64,000 nucleotides of DNA from an uncultured Lachnospira sp. (GTDB lineage Bacteria > Bacillota > Clostridia > Lachnospirales > Lachnospiraceae). Location: NCBI GenBank assembly GCA_910585095.1, contig CAJUBU010000013.1:51982-115981 (forward strand). Reading direction: 5' to 3'. Position numbers and translations under genes: made by a program. The notes under the pieces were generated by a model, which ran no database searches, was not told the origin of the DNA, and saw only the letters and a list, made by a program, of their open reading frames with translations. Shown piece by piece: positions 34,799 to 43,281 of the stretch (position 1 is its first letter; each line of letters opens with the position of its first letter).

Positions 34799-36630
34799 TT
34801 CGTCCAGCGCTCCTCTCTGCCGCCTCTAAAACCGCCATAACCGTAATGGTCGCAGCGCAGGCAGCGGCTACATTCATGTTTTGCTTCTTCCTCTGTCATG
34901 CCGATTTCCATAATATCAAAGTCATCATTGCGATCACTTGGGGTTCGCTCAACCATATTGATACGTCCCATAGCGCCTCTTGCCTGATGGGTTGCTTTTG
35001 GCACTTCAGGTGGTTTTGGCAAAGTGCTGTGAAAACCAAGATATGTGTCAATATTTCCAGCAGCCGTTTTTCCAGCTTCAATTGCACGAATGGCAGTTGA
35101 AGGACCGCTTGCACAGTCACCGCCAGCAAATACACCTTCCATACCTTCAATTTTACAAAATTTATCCGACAAAATTTTTGCCCATTTTGTAGGAACGCCC
35201 TCCTCCATAAAACCGTCAGAATCAATTGCTTGACCGATAGCACCGATAATAATATCGCAAGGAATACGCTCCTGTGGGCGATTTGCATTGACAGGTTTTG
35301 GACGACCATTAGCATATTCACCCGGAATTTGCGGCTGAACAATCAAAGCAATAGCATATCCATTTTCATCCGTTTCTACACGAACGGGAGCCATTAGAGG
35401 AACAATGTCACAGCCTTCTGCAATAGCGCCTTCCACTTCTTCCACCTGTGCAGTCATATCGACTTTTCGGCGACGGTATACACATTTTACAGTATTTGCG
35501 CCAAGTCGTTTGGCAGTTCTAGTAACGTCCATTGCTACATTTCCACCGCCCACTACGACAATATTTTTGCCAGAAAAATCAGGTACGTTGCCGTCTCCTA
35601 TGCCACGAAGCAAGTCAACAGCAGATAAGATATTTTTTGCATCTTGCCCATCAACACCAAGATTTTTATAGGAATGTGCGCCGATTGCAATATAAACGGC
35701 GTCAAATTTTTCACGAAGTTCGGTCAGTGTAATCGTTTCTCCAATACGAGTATTGGTATGTAATTCTACGCCAGTAGAAAGAATAACATTAATATCCTCG
35801 TCTAAATACTTGTCGGGCAGACGATAGCGTGGAATACCATAGCGCAGCATACCGCCTGTTTTTTCTCTCTGTTCATATATAGTTACACTATGTCCCATAA
35901 GACGTAAAAAATAAGCCGCTGTTAAACCACTAGGACCTGCTCCTATGATAGCAACCTTTTTTTGTGTATCAGCGGCACATTCTGGCGCAGGCACATGACC
36001 AGCACTGTCAACAGCGACGCGCTTAATTCCGCGAATATTGATTGCATCGTCCAAAATACTACGGCGGCAGCGTTCCTCGCAAGGATGTTCACATACAAGC
36101 GCACACGAACTTGGAAAAGGGTTATCTTTACGAATCAGACGAACGGCATCTTCAAAACGTCCTTCTTTGACAAGTGCAATATAACCTGGAATATCCACAT
36201 GGGCAGGACAGGCACGACGGCATGGAACAGGCTGAAATTCTGCTGTACAGTGATGTTCTCTAATATGTGTTAAAAAGTCATCTTTTGCACCTTCAAGACA
36301 GGCAAGTACACTTCTTCCAGCTTCTGCACCAATAGCGCAATCCGAAGAATCCATAACGGTTTTGGCTGTTCGTTCCAGTATCACTAAATCTTCCATTGAT
36401 GCAAACCCATCTAAAATTTTTTCCATCAACTTGGTCATCTGGTCTAATCCAACACGACAAGGTACACATTTTCCGCAGCTTTGTGAAAGACACACTTTTA
36501 CTAATGCGGCTGTCTGCTCTACAGGACAATTTCCTTCAGGTGCTGCCGCATTGCGGTGTGCAAGGTCTTCATAGAGCATATCCATTGTTTTTTGGATGCC
36601 ATCTGGACAAGTAATTTGTAATCTATTCAA
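34792..36630 (-). CDS. truncated NuoF [4Fe-4S] domain fused to GltD/NfnB-like NAD(P)H oxidoreductase
   Basis: The 612-residue protein is probably the electron-input subunit of the hydrogenase. Residues about 20-130 match only the C-terminal iron-sulfur part of NuoF/HydB (CGKCVPCRVGLDQM); the FMN/NADH-binding part is absent. Then follows a complete GltD-type module: N-terminal Fe-S cysteines (RACPAHVDIPGY, CEHPCEERCRR), an FAD site (IIGAGPSGLTAAYFLR), an NAD(P) site (VVGGGNVAMDVTRTAKRLG, then VYRR, which in NfnB/GltD contacts NADPH), and a C-terminal CSRCLRC. The start is a TTG at 36630 with GGAGG eight bases upstream; another TTG at 36645 overlaps that site. NADPH use is inferred from the fold. 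Confidence 0.9.
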   Translation of the reverse strand: MNRLQITCPDGIQKTMDMLYEDLAHRNAAAPEGNCPVEQTAALVKVCLSQSCGKCVPCRVGLDQMTKLMEKILDGFASMEDLVILERTAKTVMDSSDCAIGAEAGRSVLACLEGAKDDFLTHIREHHCTAEFQPVPCRRACPAHVDIPGYIALVKEGRFEDAVRLIRKDNPFPSSCALVCEHPCEERCRRSILDDAINIRGIKRVAVDSAGHVPAPECAADTQKKVAIIGAGPSGLTAAYFLRLMGHSVTIYEQREKTGGMLRYGIPRYRLPDKYLDEDINVILSTGVELHTNTRIGETITLTELREKFDAVYIAIGAHSYKNLGVDGQDAKNILSAVDLLRGIGDGNVPDFSGKNIVVVGGGNVAMDVTRTAKRLGANTVKCVYRRRKVDMTAQVEEVEGAIAEGCDIVPLMAPVRVETDENGYAIALIVQPQIPGEYANGRPKPVNANRPQERIPCDIIIGAIGQAIDSDGFMEEGVPTKWAKILSDKFCKIEGMEGVFAGGDCASGPSTAIRAIEAGKTAAGNIDTYLGFHSTLPKPPEVPKATHQARGAMGRINMVERTPSDRNDDFDIMEIGMTEEEAKHECSRCLRCDHYGYGGFRGGREERWTKW

Positions 36631-36669
36631 ACAATACGCCTCCAATCTTATTATATTTTTTATAATAGG

Positions 36670-36811
36670 TCAGCTATACAAGCTGAATTATTATTATCAG
36701 AATGTAAATTTTTATACCACAGCTATACTGTGGTTATTGTGCTATAAAATGAACATTATAAGTTGCCAGAAGTTTGCAGAGCAAACTTTTATATCACAGC
36801 TATGCTGTGGT
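36670..36811. repeat. cluster of short hairpins with a duplicated CACAGCTAT-CTGTGGTTATT unit
   Basis: Four palindromes in a row: TCAGCT/AGCTGA (36670-36686), ACCACAG/CTGTGGT (36716-36734), AAGTTTGC/GCAAACTT (36770-36788) and ATCACAGC/GCTGTGGT (36793-36811). The second and fourth are near-copies 77 bases apart and share a following TTATT. It lies upstream of the hydrogenase operon, facing away. It may be the residue of an insertion element. Confidence 0.6.
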
Positions 36812-36872
36812 TATTATATCATAAATTTCATGAAATGTAGATACCATTTTTATCAATTTATAGTAAGGATAT

Positions 36873-36897
36873 TTCCACTTTAGAAGTGGGAGATGAA
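36873..36897 (+). mobile_element. second hairpin resembling an IS200/IS605-family right end
   Basis: TTCCACTT, loop TAG, AAGTGGGA followed by GATGAA. Similar in layout to the hairpin at 26465-26492. No transposase gene is nearby; together with the hairpin cluster at 36670-36811 it may be what is left of one element. Confidence 0.4.
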
Positions 36898-36914
36898 TTG
36901 TGTATATTTCGCAT

Positions 36915-36943
36915 ATGACAATTTTAGAGCAATGTGTTATACT
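36915..36943 (+). promoter_or_regulatory. putative sigma-A promoter
   Basis: ATGACA, 17-base spacer, TATACT, reading towards the 104-residue membrane protein gene at 37066. Confidence 0.5.
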
Positions 36944-37065
36944 ACAATCAGTCAAATTATGGGGAGGACTAATTATAAGTCAAATCATGACAAAGACTAT
37001 GTACATATACTTTTCAAAGCACACCCCAATATGGAAATTAGCAAATTGAAAAGGAGGGAATTTCT

Positions 37066-37380
37066 ATGATTGGTTTTAGCATAATGATGTGGTTTTGCTC
37101 AGTAATAATGATCATTTTAAGTATTTCTTTGTTAAGAGGAAATTATACTAGTATACATGGAAAGGTATTTGATAATACATCAGATAAAGCTGGATATGCA
37201 AAAGCTTTAGGAAAGCCTGTTTTAGTATTAGGAATAGGTATTGCTAGTGCTGGTACAGCAGTGATTGTAATACAAGGGATTTATTCAATCATTATTTCAA
37301 TTATTGTCTTATTGTTGTTTGTTGTTATAGTTGGAGTATGGTTTATTAAGATTCAAAAACAATTTAACTTCATCAAGTAA
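37066..37380 (+). CDS. small DUF3784-like membrane protein
   Basis: The 104-residue protein has three predicted membrane helices: residues 3-23, about 48-68, and about 73-93. A hydrophilic loop (LRGNYTSIHGKVFDNTSDKAGYAKALGK, quoted here only by its ends) lies between the first two. The layout and the loop resemble DUF3784 proteins, small Firmicute membrane proteins of unknown function. AAAAGGAGGG gives a very strong ribosome site. The stop codon lies in a copy of the dispersed repeat, and a bidirectional terminator follows. Confidence 0.7.
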   Translation: MIGFSIMMWFCSVIMIILSISLLRGNYTSIHGKVFDNTSDKAGYAKALGKPVLVLGIGIASAGTAVIVIQGIYSIIISIIVLLLFVVIVGVWFIKIQKQFNFIK

Positions 37381-37414
37381 GCAGTGAAGCGTATTACGAA
37401 TATCCGTTTGACTA
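37373..37414 (+). repeat. dispersed intergenic repeat, copy 7
   Basis: AAGTAAGCAGTGAAGCGTATTAC then GAATATCCGTTTGACTA. The stop codon of the preceding gene (37378-37380) is inside it. Confidence 0.8.
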
Positions 37415-37420
37415 AATAAT

Positions 37421-37468
37421 ACAATAAAAGACAGCAATAAGCTATCGCTTTATGCTGTCCTTTATTGT
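37421..37468. terminator. bidirectional terminator
   Basis: ACAATAAAAGACAGCAATAAGC and GCTTTATGCTGTCCTTTATTGT pair around loop TATC. It lies between convergent genes with A-rich and T-rich flanks on both sides. Confidence 0.87.
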
Positions 37469-37519
37469 GTCTATTTTAGGTTAAAGGTTTACTGGCAATT
37501 TTTGAATAATTTGTCATTT

Positions 37520-38890
37520 TTATGTAATTTTTATAGTTCGTTTTTTCCAAATTCCTGTCCAATACAGTAAATATAAGCATAAGGCAGATAGGGCGTTACT
37601 GACGACAACAGAATACCATACACTTTCGACTCCCATATTCAATATACTGGAACAAAACCATAGTGTAAGAAATCGAAATCCCCATATTCGGATGGCATCA
37701 ATTAACATAGTAATCATGGTATGTCCACAGCCTTGAAACAGACCTTGTGAGACATTGTAAAACGCATTTGTCCAGCAGCACATAGCCATAAGCGATAAAA
37801 ATTGTGTCGCAAGAGGTATCACATTTTCGTCTGTTGAAAAAAATCGTACAATAGGTTCTGCAATAAAGTGAAGTGATAAAATCGTTCCAAATATAAGCAA
37901 AAAAGTTGCGCCAATTCTCAATGCAATATGAAATGTTTTATCAGCGCGATTAATATTATTAGCGCCAATATTTTGCCCAACAATGGTTGAGATTGCTGAA
38001 CCGATACCATTTGCAGGAAGTGTTATAATACTGTTTATTTTATTGCCGATACCATATGCAGTAGTTGCAGTCATACCATAACTATTTACGTTTTTTGTCA
38101 TAAGTAAAAATCCAAACTGCATAGTACTGCCGCCTATAGCGGTAGGAAGACCAATTTTTACAATAGAAACCATTTTATTTTTATCAAACTGAAACCCTTT
38201 AAAATTAATATGTATAAGCTTTTTCTTATTACACAGAGAAATAATAGCAGCAATTGCACTTGGAATTTTTGCCAGAAGCGTTGCAAGTGCGGCTCCAGCA
38301 ATGCCCCAGTTAAATGTTATAAGAAATATAGGGTCAAGGATAAGATTGACGCTTACACCAAGCAGATTTAGAAGCATCGGTTTAAATGTATCACCCTGTG
38401 ATTGATGAACGGCTGTAAACATATTAATCATAAAAAGAAATGGTAAATCAAGTACTACAATTCTTATATAGGAAAGTCCATATTTATAAATATTGCCTTC
38501 TGCGCCAAGCCAGCTAACAATACCTGGACTTGCTAACCAACATAAAGCAGCACAGATAAATGCAAATATAATGGAACATAAACAAATATGATTTGCCATT
38601 GATTTAGCCTGTTCATCTTGGCGCGCTCCAAGATACTGCGATATTAAAATAGAACCAGCAGTAGTAATACCCATACCAAAATTAATTAATATATTTTGTA
38701 CAGGAGATACCAAAGTAATTGCTGCTTGTGATTCTGTGCCAATCTTTCCAAGCCAAAATGTATCTGTAAGATTATACATAGATTGAATAAAACTGTTAAG
38801 CATTACGGGAACAGCTAAAATAAGAATAGCTTTAACAAGATTTCCTTCAAGAAGAAGGGTACGTTTGTCTTCACTTATTGGTTTTGCCAT
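37520..38890 (-). CDS. MATE-family multidrug/solute exporter
   Basis: The 456-residue protein has twelve membrane helices in two MatE halves. Family features include LILAVPVMLNSFIQSMYN with DTFWLGKIG in the first half and GLPTAIGGSTMQFGF at the start of the second. MATE proteins expel cationic compounds using Na+ or H+ gradients. The ATG at 38890 (MAKPISEDKR) is taken as start, with AGGAG 11 bases upstream; a GTG at 38902 overlaps the ribosome site. It is divergently transcribed from an AraC-family regulator, which could control it. Confidence 0.9.
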   Translation of the reverse strand: MAKPISEDKRTLLLEGNLVKAILILAVPVMLNSFIQSMYNLTDTFWLGKIGTESQAAITLVSPVQNILINFGMGITTAGSILISQYLGARQDEQAKSMANHICLCSIIFAFICAALCWLASPGIVSWLGAEGNIYKYGLSYIRIVVLDLPFLFMINMFTAVHQSQGDTFKPMLLNLLGVSVNLILDPIFLITFNWGIAGAALATLLAKIPSAIAAIISLCNKKKLIHINFKGFQFDKNKMVSIVKIGLPTAIGGSTMQFGFLLMTKNVNSYGMTATTAYGIGNKINSIITLPANGIGSAISTIVGQNIGANNINRADKTFHIALRIGATFLLIFGTILSLHFIAEPIVRFFSTDENVIPLATQFLSLMAMCCWTNAFYNVSQGLFQGCGHTMITMLIDAIRIWGFRFLTLWFCSSILNMGVESVWYSVVVSNALSALCLYLLYWTGIWKKRTIKIT

Positions 38891-38991
38891 TTGTAAAAAC
38901 ACTCCTTTCTCGATATGTAAGCAATTGCAAAATAAATTATTTTGTATAACAAGTGGAAAAAATTTGAAATTTTCAATTAGTTATGTGTTAC

Positions 38992-39020
38992 TTGACAAAT
39001 CTTTATAATTTTATTATTGT
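38992..39020 (+). promoter_or_regulatory. putative sigma-A promoter for the AraC-family gene
   Basis: Consensus TTGACA, 17-base spacer, TATTGT, in the gap between the divergent MATE and AraC-family genes. Confidence 0.5.
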
Positions 39021-39137
39021 AAATATAGCATAAAAAACAGTAAATTCCATAAGAATATCACTATAAATAAAGCAAAGTACAGAAAAAAAGCCATTTATGA
39101 TAAAGATTTAAATAGCTTTTGGATATGGAGGATTAAT

Positions 39138-39968
39138 ATGATAATGGATATGCCATCTGATTTTAAGATAAATAAAGTAAAGAGAGATTTTACACAAGGA
39201 GTTCAGCCACAGCACAGTCATCCATATTATGAAGTATTTTATCTTATTAATGGGGATTGTACATTTTTTATTGAACACAATATATATAAACTTAATAGAG
39301 GAGATTTAGTTATTGTGCCAAAAGGAGCCATTCATAAAAGTACTTTTCCTATTTATGGAGTGAGTGAACGTTTTGTAGTATGTTTTAAAGATAGTAACCT
39401 TTTATGGCTTGATGAGTTATTAGGAGAAGAAATTAGAAAAGAGACATTTAAGGCAGGTGTGATATCTATTCCAGATAAAAGACGTGAATATGTAGAGTCA
39501 CTTATGAAAAAAATGCTTTTTGAGAGTGAAGGGCAGGATATATTGTCACCAGCATTTATTAAAACAGGTCTTTTAGAGCTTATCTTATTTATGATAAGAT
39601 GTCAGCGATTTGAGCGAAATGTAATGAAAGAAATTGATGTAGATAATCGCCTTATGCAAGAGATTGCAACCTATATATATGAAAATTATGAGAAAAAATT
39701 GAGTTTGGAAGAATTGTCTGAGCGTTTTCATATCAGCAAGTCCTATCTTTCAAAAAAATTTAAAGCAATTACAGGTACAGGTATTAAAGAATATATTATT
39801 AATGTCCGAATTAAAAATGCCTGCACCTTATTATTAGAGACAAACAAGTCGATTACAGATATAGCATTTGAATGTGGTTTTAATGATAGCAATTATTTTG
39901 GCGATGCCTTTAAGCATATCAAGGGAATGTCGCCGAATAAATATAGGAGAAACAAGGAAACAATGTAA
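39138..39968 (+). CDS. AraC-family transcriptional regulator with N-terminal cupin
   Basis: The 276-residue protein has an N-terminal cupin ligand domain (QHSHPYYEVFYLINGD, then LNRGDLVIVPKGAIH) and a C-terminal pair of helix-turn-helix motifs (LSLEELSERFHISKSYLSKK and ITDIAFECGFNDSNYFGDAF, then GMSPNKYRR). Such regulators typically sense sugars or other small molecules. GGAGGATTAAT precedes the ATG ideally. The divergent MATE exporter is the most likely target (inference). ispE follows after 87 bases with its own promoter-like sequence. Confidence 0.92.
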   Translation: MIMDMPSDFKINKVKRDFTQGVQPQHSHPYYEVFYLINGDCTFFIEHNIYKLNRGDLVIVPKGAIHKSTFPIYGVSERFVVCFKDSNLLWLDELLGEEIRKETFKAGVISIPDKRREYVESLMKKMLFESEGQDILSPAFIKTGLLELILFMIRCQRFERNVMKEIDVDNRLMQEIATYIYENYEKKLSLEELSERFHISKSYLSKKFKAITGTGIKEYIINVRIKNACTLLLETNKSITDIAFECGFNDSNYFGDAFKHIKGMSPNKYRRNKETM

Positions 39969-39974
39969 ATGTAC

Positions 39975-40004
39975 TTGCATTTGTACAATATGTTATTATA
40001 TAAT
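39975..40004 (+). promoter_or_regulatory. putative sigma-A promoter for ispE
   Basis: TTGCAT, 18-base spacer, TATAAT, about 50 bases before the ispE start. Confidence 0.5.
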
Positions 40005-40055
40005 GTTGTATATTTATAAGTACAATTTTTTCTGTTTATTAGGTGGAGAGACAGC

Positions 40056-40919
40056 ATGGATAGTATACGACTAAAGGCAAGGGCTAAGATTAATCTTAGT
40101 CTTGATGTATTGGGGAAAAGGGAAGATGGTTATCATGACGTTCGTATGGTTATGCAGACAATTGGCATTTACGACCGATTGATAATTACAAAAATTCCAG
40201 AAGATGAGATAAGGATTCAATCCAATTTATTTTATCTTCCAATCAATGAAAATAATTTAATTTATAAGGCTGCAAAGCTTCTTAAAGATGAATTTGGATT
40301 TGCGGGCGGCGTTGATGTAAATTTAAATAAATTTATACCAGTGGCAGCAGGAATGGCAGGAGGAAGCACAGACGCGGCATCAACATTATTTGGTATCAAT
40401 AAAATTTATGAACTTGGATTATCACAAAATAAATTAATGGAATTAGGCGTTCAAATTGGCGCGGATGTTCCATATTGTATTATGCGTGGAACAGCATTAG
40501 CTGAAGGAATTGGAGAAAAGCTTTCAAGGTTGAAATCTGTTCCGCATATGTGGATTGTTATAGCCAAACCGCCAATCAATATATCTACCAAACTTGTCTA
40601 TGAACGTCTTGATATGAAGGATATTATCAGTCATCCCAATGTAGATAAGATGATACAGGCTATTAATAAAGAGAGTGTAGGAGAGATAGCTGCCAATATG
40701 GGCAATGTTCTCGAACATGTGACGATTCCTTTATATCCTATAATTGATAGCATCAAGAAAGATATGTTATCACATGGAGCGATTAATGCGATGATGAGTG
40801 GCAGTGGTCCTACGGTATTTGGTATCTTTCCAAACGAGCGGACAGCTCTTAATTGTCAGGCTTATCTTAAATTTAAAAAAGAGGCAAAGCAAGTATATAT
40901 TACAGAAACATTTAATTAA
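40056..40919 (+). CDS. ispE: 4-diphosphocytidyl-2-C-methyl-D-erythritol kinase
   Basis: This GHMP kinase phosphorylates CDP-methylerythritol in the MEP route to isoprenoids, including the polyprenyl carrier lipids used by glycan genes in this window. Motif 1 is KARAKINLSLDVLGKREDGYH with the catalytic Lys and Asp region, motif 2 is the ATP loop PVAAGMAGGSTDAA, and motif 3 is MMSGSGPTVFGIF. Length (287 residues) is normal. AGGTGGAGAG precedes the ATG. The GntR-type gene begins shortly after, so the two probably form a transcript with spoIIR possibly separate. Confidence 0.95.
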   Translation: MDSIRLKARAKINLSLDVLGKREDGYHDVRMVMQTIGIYDRLIITKIPEDEIRIQSNLFYLPINENNLIYKAAKLLKDEFGFAGGVDVNLNKFIPVAAGMAGGSTDAASTLFGINKIYELGLSQNKLMELGVQIGADVPYCIMRGTALAEGIGEKLSRLKSVPHMWIVIAKPPINISTKLVYERLDMKDIISHPNVDKMIQAINKESVGEIAANMGNVLEHVTIPLYPIIDSIKKDMLSHGAINAMMSGSGPTVFGIFPNERTALNCQAYLKFKKEAKQVYITETFN

Positions 40920-40948
40920 CAGGGCTAAGAATGGAGGATTTTACAGAT

Positions 40949-41617
40949 ATGAAAGGTGATTTAAAGATGGATGTCAATGATTATTTACCACTTCGTGATG
41001 TGGTATTTAACACATTGAGACAGGCAATTCTTAGAGGAGAGATGGAGCCAGGTGAGAGGCTTATGGAGATTCAACTTGCACAAAAGCTTGGAGTAAGCAG
41101 GACACCAATTAGAGAAGCTATTAGAAAGCTTGAATTAGAAGGTCTTGTGATTATGATTCCAAGAAAAGGAGCAGAGGTTGCACATATAACTGAAAAGGAT
41201 ATGAGAGATGTTTTAGAAGTGCGCTGTACTCTTGAAGAACTGGCAGTCTTACTTGCCTGTAAAAATGTAAATGCAGAACATATAGCAGCATTGAAAGCCG
41301 CCAACAAAGTATTTGAAATGGCAATTGTATCAAAAGATGTTGTTAATATTGTAGAGGCAGATGTAAAATTTCATGATGCCATTTATGCCATGACAAATAA
41401 TGCTAGGTTAATACAGATAATTAATAATTTAAGAGAGCAGATGTATCGTTATAGGCTTGAATATGTTAAAGATGCAAGAACACACTCTATTCTTATCAGT
41501 GAACATAATGATATTATAAAAAATATCAGTGAAAAAGATATACTAGAAGCACAGAATGTTATGAGACATCATATTCGCAATCAGGAAAAAGGCATTATAC
41601 GCCTTCTTAAAAATTAA
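40949..41617 (+). CDS. GntR-family regulator (FadR/FCD type)
   Basis: The 222-residue protein has an N-terminal winged helix (PLRDVVFNTLRQAILRG ... LGVSRTPIREAIRKLELEG) and a C-terminal FCD ligand-binding domain with the metal-binding pattern (ADVKFHDAIY and RSHILISEH-like EHNDII, then MRHHI). I placed the start at 40949, which has GGAGGA nine bases before it; in-frame ATGs lie at 40931 and 40967. FCD regulators usually sense organic acids. The target is unknown. It is in line with ispE upstream, 29 bases away. Confidence 0.88.
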   Translation: MKGDLKMDVNDYLPLRDVVFNTLRQAILRGEMEPGERLMEIQLAQKLGVSRTPIREAIRKLELEGLVIMIPRKGAEVAHITEKDMRDVLEVRCTLEELAVLLACKNVNAEHIAALKAANKVFEMAIVSKDVVNIVEADVKFHDAIYAMTNNARLIQIINNLREQMYRYRLEYVKDARTHSILISEHNDIIKNISEKDILEAQNVMRHHIRNQEKGIIRLLKN

Positions 41618-41680
41618 GGGACAATAAAATTAAAAATAATAGAAATCAAAAAATTTTATTGGAAAAATTTGGAAATTTTT

Positions 41681-41709
41681 GAATAGTCTATGTTTTTACG
41701 GAAATAATC
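41681..41709 (+). promoter_or_regulatory. possible sigma-F/G-type promoter for spoIIR
   Basis: GAATA, 14-base spacer, GGAAATAATC. This fits the forespore pattern (GYATA, about 15 bases, GGnnAnAnT) except for the spacer and last base. The position, 83 bases before spoIIR, suits the known sigma-F dependence of spoIIR in Bacillus. Confidence 0.35.
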
Positions 41710-41791
41710 CATTTAGATATAAAAAATTGAAAAAAGATTTTTTAATTGAGAGAAACGAATTTTCAATTTATAAAAAATGGAGGTATTATTT

Positions 41792-42427
41792 ATGAAACGT
41801 AAGAAACATAGGCTATTATTTTTTATGTTATTTATTACATTTTTAAGCATTGTTATTGTCATCGTTGGCAGTAGAAAAAATGTTGTTCGTGCAGAAGTTC
41901 AAAAAGATATTGCAAAAAATATTATACGATTTCATGTAAGAGCAAATAGCGACAGTGAATATGACCAACAATTAAAGCTGAAAGTAAAAGATGCAGTGGT
42001 TGATTTTATGCAGCCATTACTTGCTAATTCTTCAAATATTGATGAGTCCAGACAAATTATTCAAGAAAATTTAGATTCTATTGTGGAAAAAGCAAGGGAA
42101 GTATTGCGCCAAGAAGGTGCAGATAATGAGGTTACAGCTTATTTTGAGACCAGTTATTTTCCAATGAAATCCTATGGTGATATTACATTTCCACCAGGAG
42201 AATATGAGGCATTTCGTATTGATATTGGCAAGGGTTCTGGAAAAAATTGGTGGTGTGTATTGTATCCGCCTTTATGTTTTGTTGAGGCTACACATGGGGT
42301 TTTGCCAGAAGAATCAAAAAATACATTAAAAAATGTTTTGACAGAGGAAGAATATAATATGGTAAGTGCAAAACCTGTTAAGTTTAGGTTTAAATATCTT
42401 ACATTTTTAAATCAATTTTTGGAGTGA
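41792..42427 (+). CDS. spoIIR: stage II sporulation protein R
   Basis: SpoIIR is made in the forespore and exported to the intermembrane space, where it triggers SpoIIGA to process pro-sigma-E in the mother cell. The 211-residue protein has an N-terminal membrane anchor/signal helix (residues 9-27), then IIRFHVRANSDSEYDQQLKLKVKDAV, given by its ends as the family's conserved start, and later FPPGEYEAFRIDIGKG with NWWCVLYPPLCF. Start at the ATG at 41792 with TGGAGGT seven bases upstream; an in-frame ATG at 41777 overlaps that site. A perfect stem terminator follows. Confidence 0.94.
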   Translation: MKRKKHRLLFFMLFITFLSIVIVIVGSRKNVVRAEVQKDIAKNIIRFHVRANSDSEYDQQLKLKVKDAVVDFMQPLLANSSNIDESRQIIQENLDSIVEKAREVLRQEGADNEVTAYFETSYFPMKSYGDITFPPGEYEAFRIDIGKGSGKNWWCVLYPPLCFVEATHGVLPEESKNTLKNVLTEEEYNMVSAKPVKFRFKYLTFLNQFLE

Positions 42428-42837
42428 AAAAAAAGATAAAAAGTATTTGTGATTGAAGTATAATCAACATTTACAGCTGATTAAAGCAAAGGACAAATTA
42501 TAAATACATAATGTTATATTATAAAAAGTAATTGATATTTTTATAGATGCAAATATTTTATCTATAAAAATATCATTTTTTATATGTATATGATATAATA
42601 TATTTGTATTAAAATAAATAATATAAATAATTAAAAAAACATATATATAGTATTGATAAATTTTTTATATTTGTTATTAATAAAAATTATTATCAAAGAT
42701 TGTAAATATATTGCTATAAAATTAACAAAAGTAATAAAAATATATATTATATAAATGGTTTTAATATACAAAAATAATAGATTTTTAACATTCTATATGA
42801 TAATATAAATTTATAATAAAATTAGGAGGATACGGTT
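42428..42837. other. very AT-rich intergenic region before the first secreted-peptide module
   Basis: The 410 bases contain the spoIIR terminator and then about 250 bases of almost pure A/T. No gene or clear promoter consensus can be singled out. The compositional drop marks the left edge of the accessory region. Confidence 0.6.
42533..42580 (+). terminator. terminator after spoIIR
   Basis: TGATATTTTTATAGAT (42533-42548) and ATCTATAAAAATATCA (42560-42575) form a perfect 16-bp AT-rich stem followed by TTTTT. Confidence 0.78.
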
Positions 42838-43218
42838 ATGAAATTTAAGAAAGTCAAAAAAATTTTTGCTGTAGCATCTGTAATAACACTAGTCAGCGGA
42901 GTTACTGCATTTGCAGATACACATATATATAAGCCATTTAATCAAGCATATAAGGGATTGGGAAGTTATCAATTGGATGTGGATTATGAATCTGGCATGA
43001 GGTCATGCAAAGCAAAAGCATGGGGAAATGATAATTATGAATATAAGGTAAAACTTACAATTGTTTATAGTGATGGACAAGAAGTAATACAAGACACAGG
43101 ATATCAGCTTGGAGAAGCTTATATATCTCGTTCTTATGAATGGGCAGAGGATTATCAGGCATATATGTCTGTAAAACATGACAGAACAATAACAGGCGTC
43201 AATGTATCGGGCAGTTAA
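42838..43218 (+). CDS. small secreted protein A (putative bacteriocin-like or signalling precursor)
   Basis: The 126-residue protein has a classical signal peptide: KFKKVKKIF, a hydrophobic core, and a predicted cleavage AFA|D, leaving about 100 residues. The mature part is Tyr/Asp/Lys-rich and beta-like (YKVKLTIVYSDGQEVIQDTG), with one Cys, and ends TITGVNVSGS. I recognise no family. TTAGGAGGATACGG gives a strong ribosome site. It heads a set of lipoprotein, two FtsX-like permeases and an ABC ATPase. A secreted protein with the same layout and a similar C-terminus starts the next module at 47925. A bacteriocin/immunity role is inference. Confidence 0.75.
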   Translation: MKFKKVKKIFAVASVITLVSGVTAFADTHIYKPFNQAYKGLGSYQLDVDYESGMRSCKAKAWGNDNYEYKVKLTIVYSDGQEVIQDTGYQLGEAYISRSYEWAEDYQAYMSVKHDRTITGVNVSGS

Positions 43219-43281
43219 TTGTTATATTTTTATGGTAAAAAAGATTCTTGTGCAAGATGCAGTGCAGAAATGAGGATAAAT

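Larger units (their letters stand above)
36631..37065. other. intergenic region between divergent hydrogenase operon and DUF3784-like gene
   Basis: This stretch holds the hairpin cluster, the IS-end-like hairpin and a promoter at 36915-36943. A 20-codon open frame (36987-37049) is present, but its nearest ribosome-like sequence (GGGGAGGA) is 18 bases away, so I do not call it a gene. Confidence 0.55.

Noticed and set aside
36596..36883. 95-residue frame on the + strand in the region upstream of the hydrogenase operon
   Set aside because: It runs through the hairpin cluster, begins inside the divergent gene and has no ribosome site.
36987..37049. 20-codon frame upstream of the DUF3784-like gene
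   Set aside because: The only ribosome-like sequence is 18 bases away and the frame is short enough to occur by chance.
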